A stretch of DNA of 16,953 nucleotides from Planctomycetota bacterium (lineage in GTDB: Bacteria; Planctomycetota; UBA1135; JALUZX01): the NCBI GenBank assembly GCA_027011425.1, contig JALUZX010000822.1, forward strand, positions 1 through 16,953, read 5' to 3'. The notes under the pieces were generated by a model. That model was not told the DNA's origin. It worked only from the letters and a program-made list of their open reading frames with translations, and did not search any database. Positions 1-7,213 of the stretch are shown here, piece after piece. Position numbers and translations under genes: made by a program. How positions within the stretch are numbered: the stretch's first letter is position 1; each line of letters starts with the position of its first letter.

Positions 1-23
1 CACTGGGGAAGGAGCAAAGGAAC

Positions 24-2225
24 ATGGCCTGGGAGACCGCCCTGGACAGGCTGATCCTCCGCCAGGTGCACCTGGCGGAAAAGAAGGAAGTGAGACCCGT
101 GGAGGTCCGGCGGATCCTGACGGACCTGCTGGAACTCGGGAAGGAGAAGCCCAGGCTGGCCTTCCACGTGGGATACGCCCAGGCCTACCTGGGAATCGAG
201 GTTCCGGGGAAGTTCCTGGACCTGGAGAAGGACCGGGCCGCCCGGCGCTGGTATCTCTTCGGTCAGCTCCGGGCCCACGACAAGAAGGGCGAAAAGGAGT
301 GGGTCGCCGGGTTCCTGGAGGACAAGCACGTCCTCTACGACCTCTTGCGGGAACCCGGAATCGCCTGGGGCCTCCTTCCGCTTCTGATGCGGACCTATTT
401 CTGGGAGGGCGACCTGGAAGGGGCGGTTTCCGCCCTCGAGTATCTATCCCTGGCGATGGGAGGGGAGGAGGAAGAGGGCGGGACCAGGGAGCTGGTCCAG
501 GCCGCCTTGACGGACCTTCTCACCCGGGTGGAGCGCCGGAAGGAGCCCGAGGAAGGCCTGACGAACCGGGAGATCCTCCGCAGGTCCCGGGCCGTGGCGG
601 GCTTCGAGGAACTCCCGCCGGAAGTGAAGACCAGGTTCGAGCTGGCCGAGGGGCGGTCCTACCTGGAGGCCTGCGAGTGGGAGGAGGCCGAGGAGAGGTT
701 CAGGAAGGCGGCGGAATTCCGCCCGGACGTGCCGAGGCTGGCTTCCCTGGCCTGGACCCACCTGGCCTGGTCCAGGATGCAGGCCAGGAACACGGGTGAA
801 GTCCTTCCCCGCGGCGAGCGGCCCGGCCGGGAGGAGATCCTGGAACTGCTGGACGAGGCCTGCAAGGATCCCGGGAAAGGGGCCTTCGAAGCCTTCTACA
901 CGCGGGGCATCCTCCTCTACGAGGCGGGCAAGTTCCTGGAAGCGAAAAAGGACTTCGAGACGGCTCTGGGCCTCTCCCGGCGCGCCGAAGGGGTCGACCC
1001 GGACACGACGGCGTCGATCCGGTTCTACCTGGCGGCGTCGATCCTGGCCTCCGGCCAGGGGGGCGAGGCGAAGAAAGCGGCCCACCTGATGGACCAGGCC
1101 CTGGACCGGGTCAAGCCGGACCTGGAGACCTTCTATACGGTCCATGAGACACTCAAGTCCATCGACAGGGACGTGGCCTTGAAGTTTCTCGACTCGGTGG
1201 ACGTGGGGAGGGGGACCTCGCCGGACAACCTCCTGATGGTGGCCCTGGAATACATGGGGCTGGGGGAGGCCGAGCCGGCCCGGGCGGCGGCGGCCCGGGT
1301 GCTCCAGGTGGCCAACTCCCTGGACCAGCGGATCGAGGCCCTGAAAGTGAGCCTCATGGCGGCGAACATGACGGGGAAGAGCGGCGAGGCCCGGGAGGCC
1401 TACGAGGCCCTCAGGGACCTCCTGGAGAAACGGGGCCGGTTCGAGGACCTGGAAAAGATCCTGCTGGACGAAAACCTGGTGGGCCAGGCCCTGGACCACA
1501 TCGAGATCAAGTGCGAGCTGATCGACATCTACGAGGAGATGGAGGGCCGGGAGGCGGACAGGGCCCGGCTCCAGCTGGCCGTGGCCCGTTCGCTCAAGGC
1601 CAAGAAGAACGTGGAGAACCTGAAGTCCTCCCTGGCGATTCTCAAGGAGCTTGAACTCTCCTACCCGGAACTCGCCAAAGAGGAATTGGACCTGGTCCAG
1701 AAGCTCCTGGAGCTGGGCGAAGGGGAGGAAGGGGAGGACCCGGCCGAAGGGGACCCAAGAAAATCCATGGAAGGCCTGGCCCGGAAGCTGGGGCGCCCGC
1801 CATTCTTCATGGTGATCGGCGGGAACGAGAGGCAGAGAAAGCACCTGGACCGGTTCGAGGAGCTGAAGGCCCAGTGGGGGTTCCAGGGAGAGTGGATCAT
1901 GGCGAACTACACCTCCCCTCAGCGGCCGGTGAAGGCCCTGGAGGCCCGGCTCAAGAAGGGAGAGATGGACGGGCTTCTCCTCTTGCACTGGAACCGCCAC
2001 GAAACCACAGAGCCTGCCCTGGCCCTGGCGAGAAGCTGGAAGAAGCCGGCCCGGACCCTCTACTACGCCGGGTTCACCAGCCTCCAGGAGGCCCTGGCCC
2101 TGATGGCCTCCCAGACCCTCTCGGCCGGGGAGATGGATACCCATTCCGGAGAAGAGGAAAACCCCAAGCCCAGGAACAAAGGCAAAAAGAAGTCCAACCC
2201 CAGGAAGAAGGCCCCGGCCCATTGA
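24..2225 (+). CDS. TPR-repeat protein with C-terminal DUF2325-like domain
   Basis: This is a 733-aa, mostly helical, Glu/Lys/Leu-rich protein without a signal peptide, so probably cytoplasmic. TPR-like helix pairs are clearest at residues 210-250 (ACEWEEAEERFRKAAEFRPD) and 288-322 (YTRGILLYEAGKFLEAKKDF). TPRs normally mediate protein-protein contacts. After an acidic linker, residues about 590-690 read as a DUF2325-like alpha/beta domain: a hydrophobic strand and glycine turn (FFMVIGGNERQRKHL), a second half with a W-x-R-H segment, an alanine-rich helix, then KKPARTLYYAGFTSLQEAL. The function of DUF2325 is not established. The C-tail is Lys/Pro rich and may bind nucleic acid. The ATG at 24 follows an AAGGAG about nine bases upstream, but the frame stays open to the window edge, so an earlier start cannot be excluded. 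High GC and regular codon use mark it as resident. TPR call is firm; DUF2325 call is moderate. Confidence 0.85.
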   Translation: MAWETALDRLILRQVHLAEKKEVRPVEVRRILTDLLELGKEKPRLAFHVGYAQAYLGIEVPGKFLDLEKDRAARRWYLFGQLRAHDKKGEKEWVAGFLEDKHVLYDLLREPGIAWGLLPLLMRTYFWEGDLEGAVSALEYLSLAMGGEEEEGGTRELVQAALTDLLTRVERRKEPEEGLTNREILRRSRAVAGFEELPPEVKTRFELAEGRSYLEACEWEEAEERFRKAAEFRPDVPRLASLAWTHLAWSRMQARNTGEVLPRGERPGREEILELLDEACKDPGKGAFEAFYTRGILLYEAGKFLEAKKDFETALGLSRRAEGVDPDTTASIRFYLAASILASGQGGEAKKAAHLMDQALDRVKPDLETFYTVHETLKSIDRDVALKFLDSVDVGRGTSPDNLLMVALEYMGLGEAEPARAAAARVLQVANSLDQRIEALKVSLMAANMTGKSGEAREAYEALRDLLEKRGRFEDLEKILLDENLVGQALDHIEIKCELIDIYEEMEGREADRARLQLAVARSLKAKKNVENLKSSLAILKELELSYPELAKEELDLVQKLLELGEGEEGEDPAEGDPRKSMEGLARKLGRPPFFMVIGGNERQRKHLDRFEELKAQWGFQGEWIMANYTSPQRPVKALEARLKKGEMDGLLLLHWNRHETTEPALALARSWKKPARTLYYAGFTSLQEALALMASQTLSAGEMDTHSGEEENPKPRNKGKKKSNPRKKAPAH

Positions 2226-2474
2226 AGCCCGCGGCTTGAACTCTTGGGAAGCCCCCGCCCGGTTCTAGGATCCTCCTTTTGAGGAAGACGGCGGGACGGC
2301 TCCTCCTCCTTCTTTTTTCAAGTCTCTTTCTTTTTCCTGCCCTTCTTTTTTCCCAGCCTCCCGCCTGCGTCAGGCCGGGTGGGCGTTTCCGGCCTAAGCG
2401 GGCAGTTTCAAGCCCTTTTCACTTTCTTTGACCTCAGCCAGCTCTCTTCGGGCATCTCCGCTCCCATTGCGGTT
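2226..2474. other. Noncoding gap with long pyrimidine tract
   Basis: No convincing gene lies here. Positions about 2297-2362 are almost pure C/T on the plus strand, with two runs of six T at about 2313 and 2347. A small TCCTC/GAGGA hairpin lies at about 2270-2285. Together these could end transcription of the TPR gene, but no strong GC stem sits directly before a T run, so this is only suggestive. Confidence 0.3.
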
Positions 2475-2483
2475 TGGTATACT
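2475..2483 (+). promoter_or_regulatory. Possible extended -10 promoter for the first VCBS lipoprotein gene
   Basis: TGGTATACT fits the extended -10 pattern TGnTATAAT with one mismatch. There is no good -35 hexamer at the normal distance, which is common for extended -10 promoters. It would give a leader of roughly 95 bases before the ATG at 2583. Confidence 0.4.
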
Positions 2484-2520
2484 TCTGGTCCTATTGGGTG
2501 GGCTCCAGGACAAAATCAGT

Positions 2521-2539
2521 GCCCTTTTCAAAAGAGGGC
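2521..2539 (+). promoter_or_regulatory. Leader hairpin upstream of the first VCBS lipoprotein gene
   Basis: GCCCTTTTCAAAAGAGGGC can fold into an eight-pair stem (one G-U pair) with a three-base loop. It lies in the predicted leader, about 43 bases before the start codon and not followed by a T run, so an mRNA stability or control element is more likely than a terminator. The role is not shown by the sequence. Confidence 0.35.
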
Positions 2540-2582
2540 CGAGACCGACGCGAAAAGAGGTTTAACCAAAGAGGGTGCTGGA

Positions 2583-3911
2583 ATGAAGAGGGTGGTGTAT
2601 GTCATATTTTGGATCCTTTTGTTGTTTGGGGCCTTTTCTTGTAGTGGAAAAGAGAGGCAAGTTCACGAGGATTTCAAGTGCCCTTCTTTTCAATTCTCCG
2701 TCCCCAGTTCAGGACTCAAGGTTTTCGATTGCAATGGGGACGGAAAGAAGGACGTGGTGGTCTTGAATGGGGCGGACCGACCATTTTGGAGGTCGTTTTC
2801 CTCAAAAAACAAGGGAAGCAAACCGGGTGGTCTGATTTTTCTGAATTCCGGGACCGGGGAGCTCTCGGGAGAATCCAGCCTTCGGATACCCGACATCAAG
2901 GGGTGTGTTTCCTGCGCGGAAAACCTCGACCTCGATGGGGACGGCGACCAGGACCTGGTCGTGGGGTCAGGGGAATCTGATAGCGTTGGAGGGTACATTT
3001 CAATTCTTTTGAACGACGGAAGGGGCCGTTTCTCCATGCATTCCGTCGTCCCCGTGGAGCGTGCGCCCAGGGCCCTTTGCTGTGCCGACCTGGACGGTGA
3101 TGGGGATATGGACGTGGCTGTTGGCTCCTTCATTCCCGATTCCGGGATGTGGGGGAAAGGATTGCAACCCTTTTACCTTTTGAAACAAGAGAAGAACGGA
3201 CGTTTTTCTGTCACGAAAAAAAATGAAAATGGTCCGGATGAAGGTGTTCCGTGGGAAGTCGGAGCAATTACGGCCCAAGATCTCGATGGAGATGGTTTAC
3301 CGGAAATCATCATCGGGGGAGCGGGATTCTTGTGCAAACCCAGGCCGATCTCTCTCTATGTCAACAAGGGTGGGCTTCATTTCCTGAAAGGCCCGGAGTT
3401 GTTGAAACAGGTGAATTGCCAGGTCATGAACTTCGCCTGGTTGGACTTGAACGGCGACGGCCTGAAGGACCTGGTCTTCGGGGGGCTCCACCGGGTTTTA
3501 GGATCCCTCGAAGGGGGAGTGGATGGGGTGGGTTTTCTCGCCCGAGAGAACCGGGATTCCATGACCTTCCAATGGCGGCCCCTCATAACGGATATGAAAG
3601 GCGGGCCGGTCCTGGCGGGAGACTTGGATGGCGACGGGGACCCAGACCTGTCGGCCGAAGTATGCGGGGAGGGAGGAAAATACAAGATCGCATTGATTCA
3701 GAACGAGGGAAAAGGAGCGTTTCGTGTGAAGGAATTACTGGATACCGGGAACGACCGTTTCTTTCCCATGGCCTTGACCGATATGAACGGAGATTCATTT
3801 CCCGATATTGTTTATGTGAGGTGGAGGAAAGTGGGCGGGGGGAATAACAGGGTAGTCGTATTGTTGAACAAGGGAAGGTGGATATTCCTTGAGGTTGGTG
3901 AATCCCGGTAA
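2583..3911 (+). CDS. VCBS/FG-GAP seven-repeat lipoprotein (first copy)
   Basis: A 442-aa exported protein. The N-terminus MKRVVYVIFWILLLFGAFSC is a basic, hydrophobic signal ending at Cys20, a weak lipobox (AFSC), so lipidation is likely but not certain. The body carries seven calcium-loop motifs of the D-x-[DN]-x-D-G type starting at residues 49, 116, 169, 233, 288, 347 and 400, each followed by a short hydrophobic strand such as DLVVGSG. This spacing matches VCBS/FG-GAP blades, and seven copies predict a closed seven-bladed beta-propeller. Such propellers act in extracellular binding; the ligand is unknown. I chose the ATG at 2583 over an in-frame upstream start at 2379 because the signal peptide begins there and a GAGGG lies about ten bases before it. 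GC is lower than in the TPR gene. A second protein with the same layout is encoded at 7210-8526. Confidence 0.88.
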   Translation: MKRVVYVIFWILLLFGAFSCSGKERQVHEDFKCPSFQFSVPSSGLKVFDCNGDGKKDVVVLNGADRPFWRSFSSKNKGSKPGGLIFLNSGTGELSGESSLRIPDIKGCVSCAENLDLDGDGDQDLVVGSGESDSVGGYISILLNDGRGRFSMHSVVPVERAPRALCCADLDGDGDMDVAVGSFIPDSGMWGKGLQPFYLLKQEKNGRFSVTKKNENGPDEGVPWEVGAITAQDLDGDGLPEIIIGGAGFLCKPRPISLYVNKGGLHFLKGPELLKQVNCQVMNFAWLDLNGDGLKDLVFGGLHRVLGSLEGGVDGVGFLARENRDSMTFQWRPLITDMKGGPVLAGDLDGDGDPDLSAEVCGEGGKYKIALIQNEGKGAFRVKELLDTGNDRFFPMALTDMNGDSFPDIVYVRWRKVGGGNNRVVVLLNKGRWIFLEVGESR

Positions 3912-4296
3912 ATTTCAGAAGAAAAACACCTCTCCCGTGGACTGGGACGGGAACGGGACCCAGGTCTCGATTCTTTATGATTCCCTGATGCGTCCCACCG
4001 ACCGGTATGGTGTCCAGGGGGCCTGGACCCTTTCGGATCTTGGCAAGTGGAGGTATGAAGGGAGCATGGTCCTTGGGAGGCGGATCTAACGGGGCGGCTC
4101 CAATTTCCTGGAAGAGGCCCTCACCAGGAACAAACAACGGACACCTATACCCAGGAGAACGGAAGCAACCGGTATGCCGGGGTGAACCAGGCGTCCCTGA
4201 CCTACGACGACAACGGCAACCTGGTCTGGGACGGAGTGCTGGGGCAGATGTATGGCTATGACTACCTGGACCGGCTCTGCGAGGTTTGGAGGCCCA
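3912..4296 (+). pseudogene. Frameshifted RHS/YD-repeat remnant (C-terminal core part)
   Basis: Two reading frames together give the end of an RHS core. The first frame, to about 4089, reads DWDGNGTQVSILYDSLMRPT and then LSDLGKWRYEG, resembling RHS segments of the type YDALxRPT and LDGLGNW. It stops at TAA 4087-4089. The second frame, from about 4080 onward, reads DTYTQENGSNRY, then LTYDDNGNLVWDG and YGYDYLDRLCEVWRP, which are classic YD-repeat motifs. No start codon, signal or N-terminal part is present, and homology stops exactly where the inverted-repeat element begins at 4297. RHS proteins are large secreted or toxin-delivery scaffolds; this piece cannot make one. The RHS assignment is confident; the exact frameshift point lies between about 4068 and 4128. 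Confidence 0.75.
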
Positions 4297-4320
4297 ACCC
4301 CGGATCCTTCATGAAGGTTC
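4297..4320 (+). repeat. Left terminal inverted repeat
   Basis: This is the left 24-base arm, identical to the reverse complement of 4453-4476. Its core CCTTCATGAAGG (4306-4317) is itself a perfect 12 bp palindrome, so each arm could also be a binding site for a dimeric protein. Confidence 0.85.
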
Positions 4321-4452
4321 TGCTGCAAACCCGGATCTACCAACCATTGCGGGCGTCCTCGGGCCTCGGATCCTCGACGTGCTGTCCAGCACGCCTCCGG
4401 TCCTCGGCCCTGCGGGTGCCCACCCTGGCAGGCATCTCCGGGTTTTCGCGAC

Positions 4453-4476
4453 GAACCTTCATGAAGGATCCGGGGT
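4453..4476 (-). repeat. Right terminal inverted repeat
   Basis: This is the right 24-base arm, pairing perfectly with 4297-4320. The two arms could form a long stem in RNA or single-stranded DNA enclosing 132 bases. Confidence 0.85.
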
Positions 4477-4585
4477 CCAGCACCGGAGCCCAGCTCAAGG
4501 CGAAGGGGTGCTTCACGCTGGGGAGATCAGGGGTAAAATGAGGGCTCTATAACAACGGGCACAAGGTACGGAGAAAGAGGTTAGC

Positions 4586-6631
4586 ATGAGATTCTGCTTT
4601 TTTGCGGCATGGCTACTAATGTTTTTTCCGGTTAAAGCCCCCGCCCAAGAAGGGCACCCCTCATCCAATAAGGGTGGGGTTATCCCCCGGTCCCCCATGG
4701 CGCCCTCCGTGCCTTCTGGGCCGGGAATTCGGGAAGCCAGGAGGAAGGAGAGGCTCCGGGCCGCCAGGATCAAGGAGCGCCTTTCCAGCCTTGGTTTTGC
4801 CGTGCTGGAGGAAGAGGATTTCGATTTTCCCGGCTTCTATTCGGCGGGGGGGACCCACCCGGTTTTTCTCACGACCGACATGTTCTGGGACCTGTACCAG
4901 AGGTTCCTGGCGGTTTACTTTTACCGGCTTGAACTGGTACAGGCGTCCCGCTTGCGGGAATTCTCCCGGAGGCTCTTTTCCCTTTGTCTGGGAAAGAAGG
5001 GAAAACCCTGGCTGCGAATTTTCTATCTTTGCGCCCCGGCACTGGCCTTCCAGGACCGGTCAGCCTTGGCCGCCCTTCCGGAAAAGGAACGGGCCCGGGT
5101 GGAGGCCCTTCTTGCGGGGATCGAGGAGGGGAAGACCGTGCTTGTGCCGGGCTTCTCCTGCCGGGTTCCTCCGGAGCCTTTCCGGCCCGCCTGGTTCTAC
5201 AAGAAGAACACGGTCCTTTCAGGTTACTGGAAAGCCCTGACCTGGTACCGGAGCTTGCCCCTCCACCCCGAGGAGGAAGAAGAATGCGAGACGGCCCTTC
5301 TTCTTTCCAAGACTCTCCTCCTGGACCCGGAAATGCGCGTCTTCATCCACGAGATGGACCGAACCTTCGATCAGGTCTTGGGCCCATCCATGGGACTGGA
5401 CCCCATCTCCTTTGCGGAAGCGGCTAAACGAACCCTCGGGGAGGGATGGGCCAAGGGGGACCTCTCGGAGGCGGCCAAGATGCTGGGGAAAGTCCTGGCC
5501 GGAAGGTGCCCCGGCGCCTTCCCAAGGGAGAGCCTTGCTCTTGGGTGCGGGTTCCGGGTCTTTCCCGGACGTTGGACCCCCGACTCCCTCCAGTTCACCC
5601 GGGATGTAGCCCCCCTTTTTCCGGCCTTTTCGGTCCGCCTTTTTCCTTCAGGCCTGGACTGGGTGGCAGTGGGGCCTCTGGCCTCGTGGGAAGGGAAAAA
5701 GCTCTACCGCCAGGAATTCAAGGGGATCTCCTGGGTGGAGAAACTTCTCTCCGTCCAGCCGGCCCCAACCTGGGATTCCTTCTATTGCGGGAACATTCAC
5801 GCCCTTCGCCAGATCCTGGAGCCTTGCGAAGGGGCGCCGGAGATCTTCTTTTCCCCCGCTTGGCGGGCCAAGCAAGTCTGGACCCAGCTCGGGTGCATGT
5901 TACCGCTACGACGGAACTTCCAACTCCACCTACTCCGGGGACCCGTCACGGGGAGCTTGCCCCCTCGGCCCCTTCCTCCTGCTCTTTCGCCCTATCCCGG
6001 CTTCTACAAGGAGGTCGCCCGGCTCTTGAAAGAGATGGCGGTCCGATCCCGGGAGGAGACCTCCCGGGACCGGGCGGGTTCCCGCCCAGGCAAGGAAGGA
6101 CACCCGAAGAAAAAGGGAGCCGAAAAAGGGGAGGACCTGTTTCCCTCCCTCCTGGAGGAGCTGGGGAAGGCCTACCTGCGGCTGGCCGCACTTGGTGCCA
6201 GACAGTGGTCCGGGGCCAGTCTCAACCCCGCCGAGGAGGCCTTCCTGGAGTGTTTTCCCAGGAAATGGTACGGCGCCCTTGACCGGTCTCTCCCAGGGCC
6301 CATGAAGGAACTCTTCCAGGGGAGTTCCTCCTTTTTTCTCACCGGCTGGATCGGCCCCATGGGAGAGAACCGGAACTTCTACCAGGGCCTCTCCAAGCCC
6401 CACCTGCTTCAAATTCTTCTTCCAAGGAAAGGCAAGAAGGTCCTTCACGAGGGGCTTGTCTTCGGTTACCGGGAAGCGGTGGGGCCTAAGGGGTTAAGTG
6501 ACGGCGGGGTGGAAAAGCCTGCCCTGGCTTACCCCAGGTTTACACGGCTCTTCCGGGTGGATGGGGCCGGAAGGCGTGGCTCTCCCGGGGACCCGGGAAA
6601 GGAAAAAAGGAGCCAAGGAGACGGGAAATGA
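4586..6631 (+). CDS. Secreted DUF3160-family protein
   Basis: A 681-aa protein with a signal peptide (MRFCFFAAWLLMFFPVKAPA, cleavage near A20). Family landmarks appear in order: a prolonged entry with HPVFLTTDMFWDLYQRF (91-107), matching the DUF3160 segment PxFxTtDxxxHxY; GYWKALTWYRSLPL (213-226), matching YFxaMxWygR; VFPGRWTPDS (325-334), matching the FxPQRFTPDS segment; FPSGLDWVAV (353-362), matching PxGLDVxAxLG; and TWDSFYCGNIHALRQIL with FFSPAWRAKQVWTQLGC (395-437), the LYxSWLxALRPLL and aWxxKxLxTaLxSW segments. DUF3160 is a family of unknown biochemical role, found in secreted proteins of Planctomycetota and others. The protein is more divergent than usual, and residues about 487-517 form a Lys/Arg/Glu-rich insertion between conserved segments. 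The ATG has an AGAGG about five bases upstream. Its stop overlaps the ATG at 6628 (ATGA). Family call is confident; function is unknown. Confidence 0.85.
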   Translation: MRFCFFAAWLLMFFPVKAPAQEGHPSSNKGGVIPRSPMAPSVPSGPGIREARRKERLRAARIKERLSSLGFAVLEEEDFDFPGFYSAGGTHPVFLTTDMFWDLYQRFLAVYFYRLELVQASRLREFSRRLFSLCLGKKGKPWLRIFYLCAPALAFQDRSALAALPEKERARVEALLAGIEEGKTVLVPGFSCRVPPEPFRPAWFYKKNTVLSGYWKALTWYRSLPLHPEEEEECETALLLSKTLLLDPEMRVFIHEMDRTFDQVLGPSMGLDPISFAEAAKRTLGEGWAKGDLSEAAKMLGKVLAGRCPGAFPRESLALGCGFRVFPGRWTPDSLQFTRDVAPLFPAFSVRLFPSGLDWVAVGPLASWEGKKLYRQEFKGISWVEKLLSVQPAPTWDSFYCGNIHALRQILEPCEGAPEIFFSPAWRAKQVWTQLGCMLPLRRNFQLHLLRGPVTGSLPPRPLPPALSPYPGFYKEVARLLKEMAVRSREETSRDRAGSRPGKEGHPKKKGAEKGEDLFPSLLEELGKAYLRLAALGARQWSGASLNPAEEAFLECFPRKWYGALDRSLPGPMKELFQGSSSFFLTGWIGPMGENRNFYQGLSKPHLLQILLPRKGKKVLHEGLVFGYREAVGPKGLSDGGVEKPALAYPRFTRLFRVDGAGRRGSPGDPGKEKRSQGDGK

Positions 6632-6717
6632 GGATGCCGCGAGGTTTTCTTCTTTGGGCCCTGGTCTTGGGCTTTCCCTCTCTTCTTTTCCCGTGCAGGA
6701 GGACCCCTCAAGATTGA
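6628..6717 (+). pseudogene. Broken start of a secreted-protein gene (signal peptide fragment)
   Basis: The ATG overlaps the stop of the DUF3160 gene as ATGA, so it would be translationally coupled. It encodes a clean signal peptide, MRMPRGFLLWALVLGFPSLL, then reaches TGA after 29 residues. Moving one base at about 6696 continues the reading as CAGGPLKIEVRRRLVFRLQR, which looks like a mature protein start and suggests a frameshift. The remainder of that gene is absent and RHS-like sequence follows. It could instead be a genuine 29-aa peptide, which I consider less likely. Confidence 0.45.
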
Positions 6718-7213
6718 GGTAAGGCGACGGCTGGTTTTCCGACTCCAGCGGGACGGTTCACCTCCTGGGCCGACGGGAACAGTTGGATCAGCTCTGTGAA
6801 CCTGGTCAAGGCAGGGGCCGTTTTCGACCTTCTCGGGAGGATCCAGCAGGAGAGCTACAAGTGGAGGGGCATGGACGCCTCGGCGGCAAAGATCCTGGCC
6901 AGCGGTTGGGCCGACCCGGGAGGCGGGGGGGACGACACGGGCTTCAGGCGGAGTCTCGGCAACTCCACGGGCTGGAACTTCCAGTTCACCCCCGACGGGG
7001 TGTCGTCGGCGGTTGAAAACCGCAGATTATCGGCGGCCGGGGGCGGGATCTTTCCGCGGGCTTGGGATGTTGACGGGCATCGACGTGGACGGGGGGAGCA
7101 CCCTCCGGCTGATCGGGGCTAAACTCGGGATGGGGGCCTCCGGATGGGGGAATGTATGTGACCCAATGGACACAAGTGGATATAATTGGGTCTTGGAGTG
7201 GAGGGCGAAATGA
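6718..7213 (+). pseudogene. RHS-repeat remnant, frameshifted (internal core part)
   Basis: The first frame (6718 to about 7050) reads AVFDLLGRIQQESYKWRGMD and then NSTGWNFQFTPDGVSSA, resembling RHS segments of the type YDxLGRxxxE and YPNGxxxxFxPD. The second frame (about 7045-7213) reads FRGLGMLTGIDVDGGSTLRL, like the RHS pattern GLGRxTxIDxxGGSTL, and ends at TGA 7211-7213. Joining the frames gives a continuous RHS-like order with a shift at about 7030-7060. It lacks a start and termini. It appears to represent an earlier part of an RHS core than the remnant at 3912-4296, although it lies downstream of it. High GC contrasts with the AT-richer lipoprotein gene that begins inside its last codons. 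Confidence 0.6.
7158..7186 (+). promoter_or_regulatory. Sigma70-type promoter of the lipoprotein-serpin operon
   Basis: The -10 hexamer TATAAT at 7181-7186 is a perfect match, and GTGACC at 7158-7163 matches four of six bases of TTGACA with an exact 17-base spacer. Transcription would start near 7193, leaving a very short leader before the ATG at 7210, with GGAG (7195-7198) and GGAGGG (7200-7205) as ribosome-binding candidates. This is the best promoter match I found in the window. Confidence 0.6.

Larger units (their letters stand above)
4297..4476. mobile_element. 180 bp MITE-like element with perfect 24 bp terminal inverted repeats
   Basis: The ends at 4297-4320 and 4453-4476 are exact reverse complements over 24 bases (ACCCCGGATCC... 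and ...GGATCCGGGGT). Both are flanked by the same three bases, CCA at 4294-4296 and CCA at 4477-4479, which could be a target duplication. The 132 bp interior holds no convincing gene but has a 7 bp hairpin at 4378-4393 (CGTGCTG TC CAGCACG). Size, termini and lack of coding capacity resemble a non-autonomous miniature element. It interrupts the RHS remnant. No transposase is in the window, so mobility is inferred, and three flanking bases could match by chance. Confidence 0.55.

Noticed and set aside
444..2222. 592-aa open frame on the minus strand under the TPR gene
   Set aside because: It is a shadow produced by high GC; its composition (Leu/Gly/Pro/His rich) lacks domains and the plus-strand frame has clear TPR motifs.
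2379..2582. N-terminal extension of the first VCBS lipoprotein
   Set aside because: The signal peptide begins at 2583; the extension would bury it and covers the likely promoter and leader hairpin.
2583..4296. A Tc-toxin-like unit (VCBS plus RHS, as in TcB/TcC)
   Set aside because: The VCBS gene is a complete separate lipoprotein with its own stop, there is no SpvB-like part, and the RHS piece is frameshifted.
4182..4541. 119-aa plus-strand frame running from the RHS remnant through the inverted-repeat element
   Set aside because: Only the first 40 residues are RHS-like; the rest is read-through of the noncoding element.
4548..4553. TATAAC as a -10 box for the DUF3160 gene
   Set aside because: No -35 hexamer or TGn extension is present at a suitable distance, so it is too weak to list.
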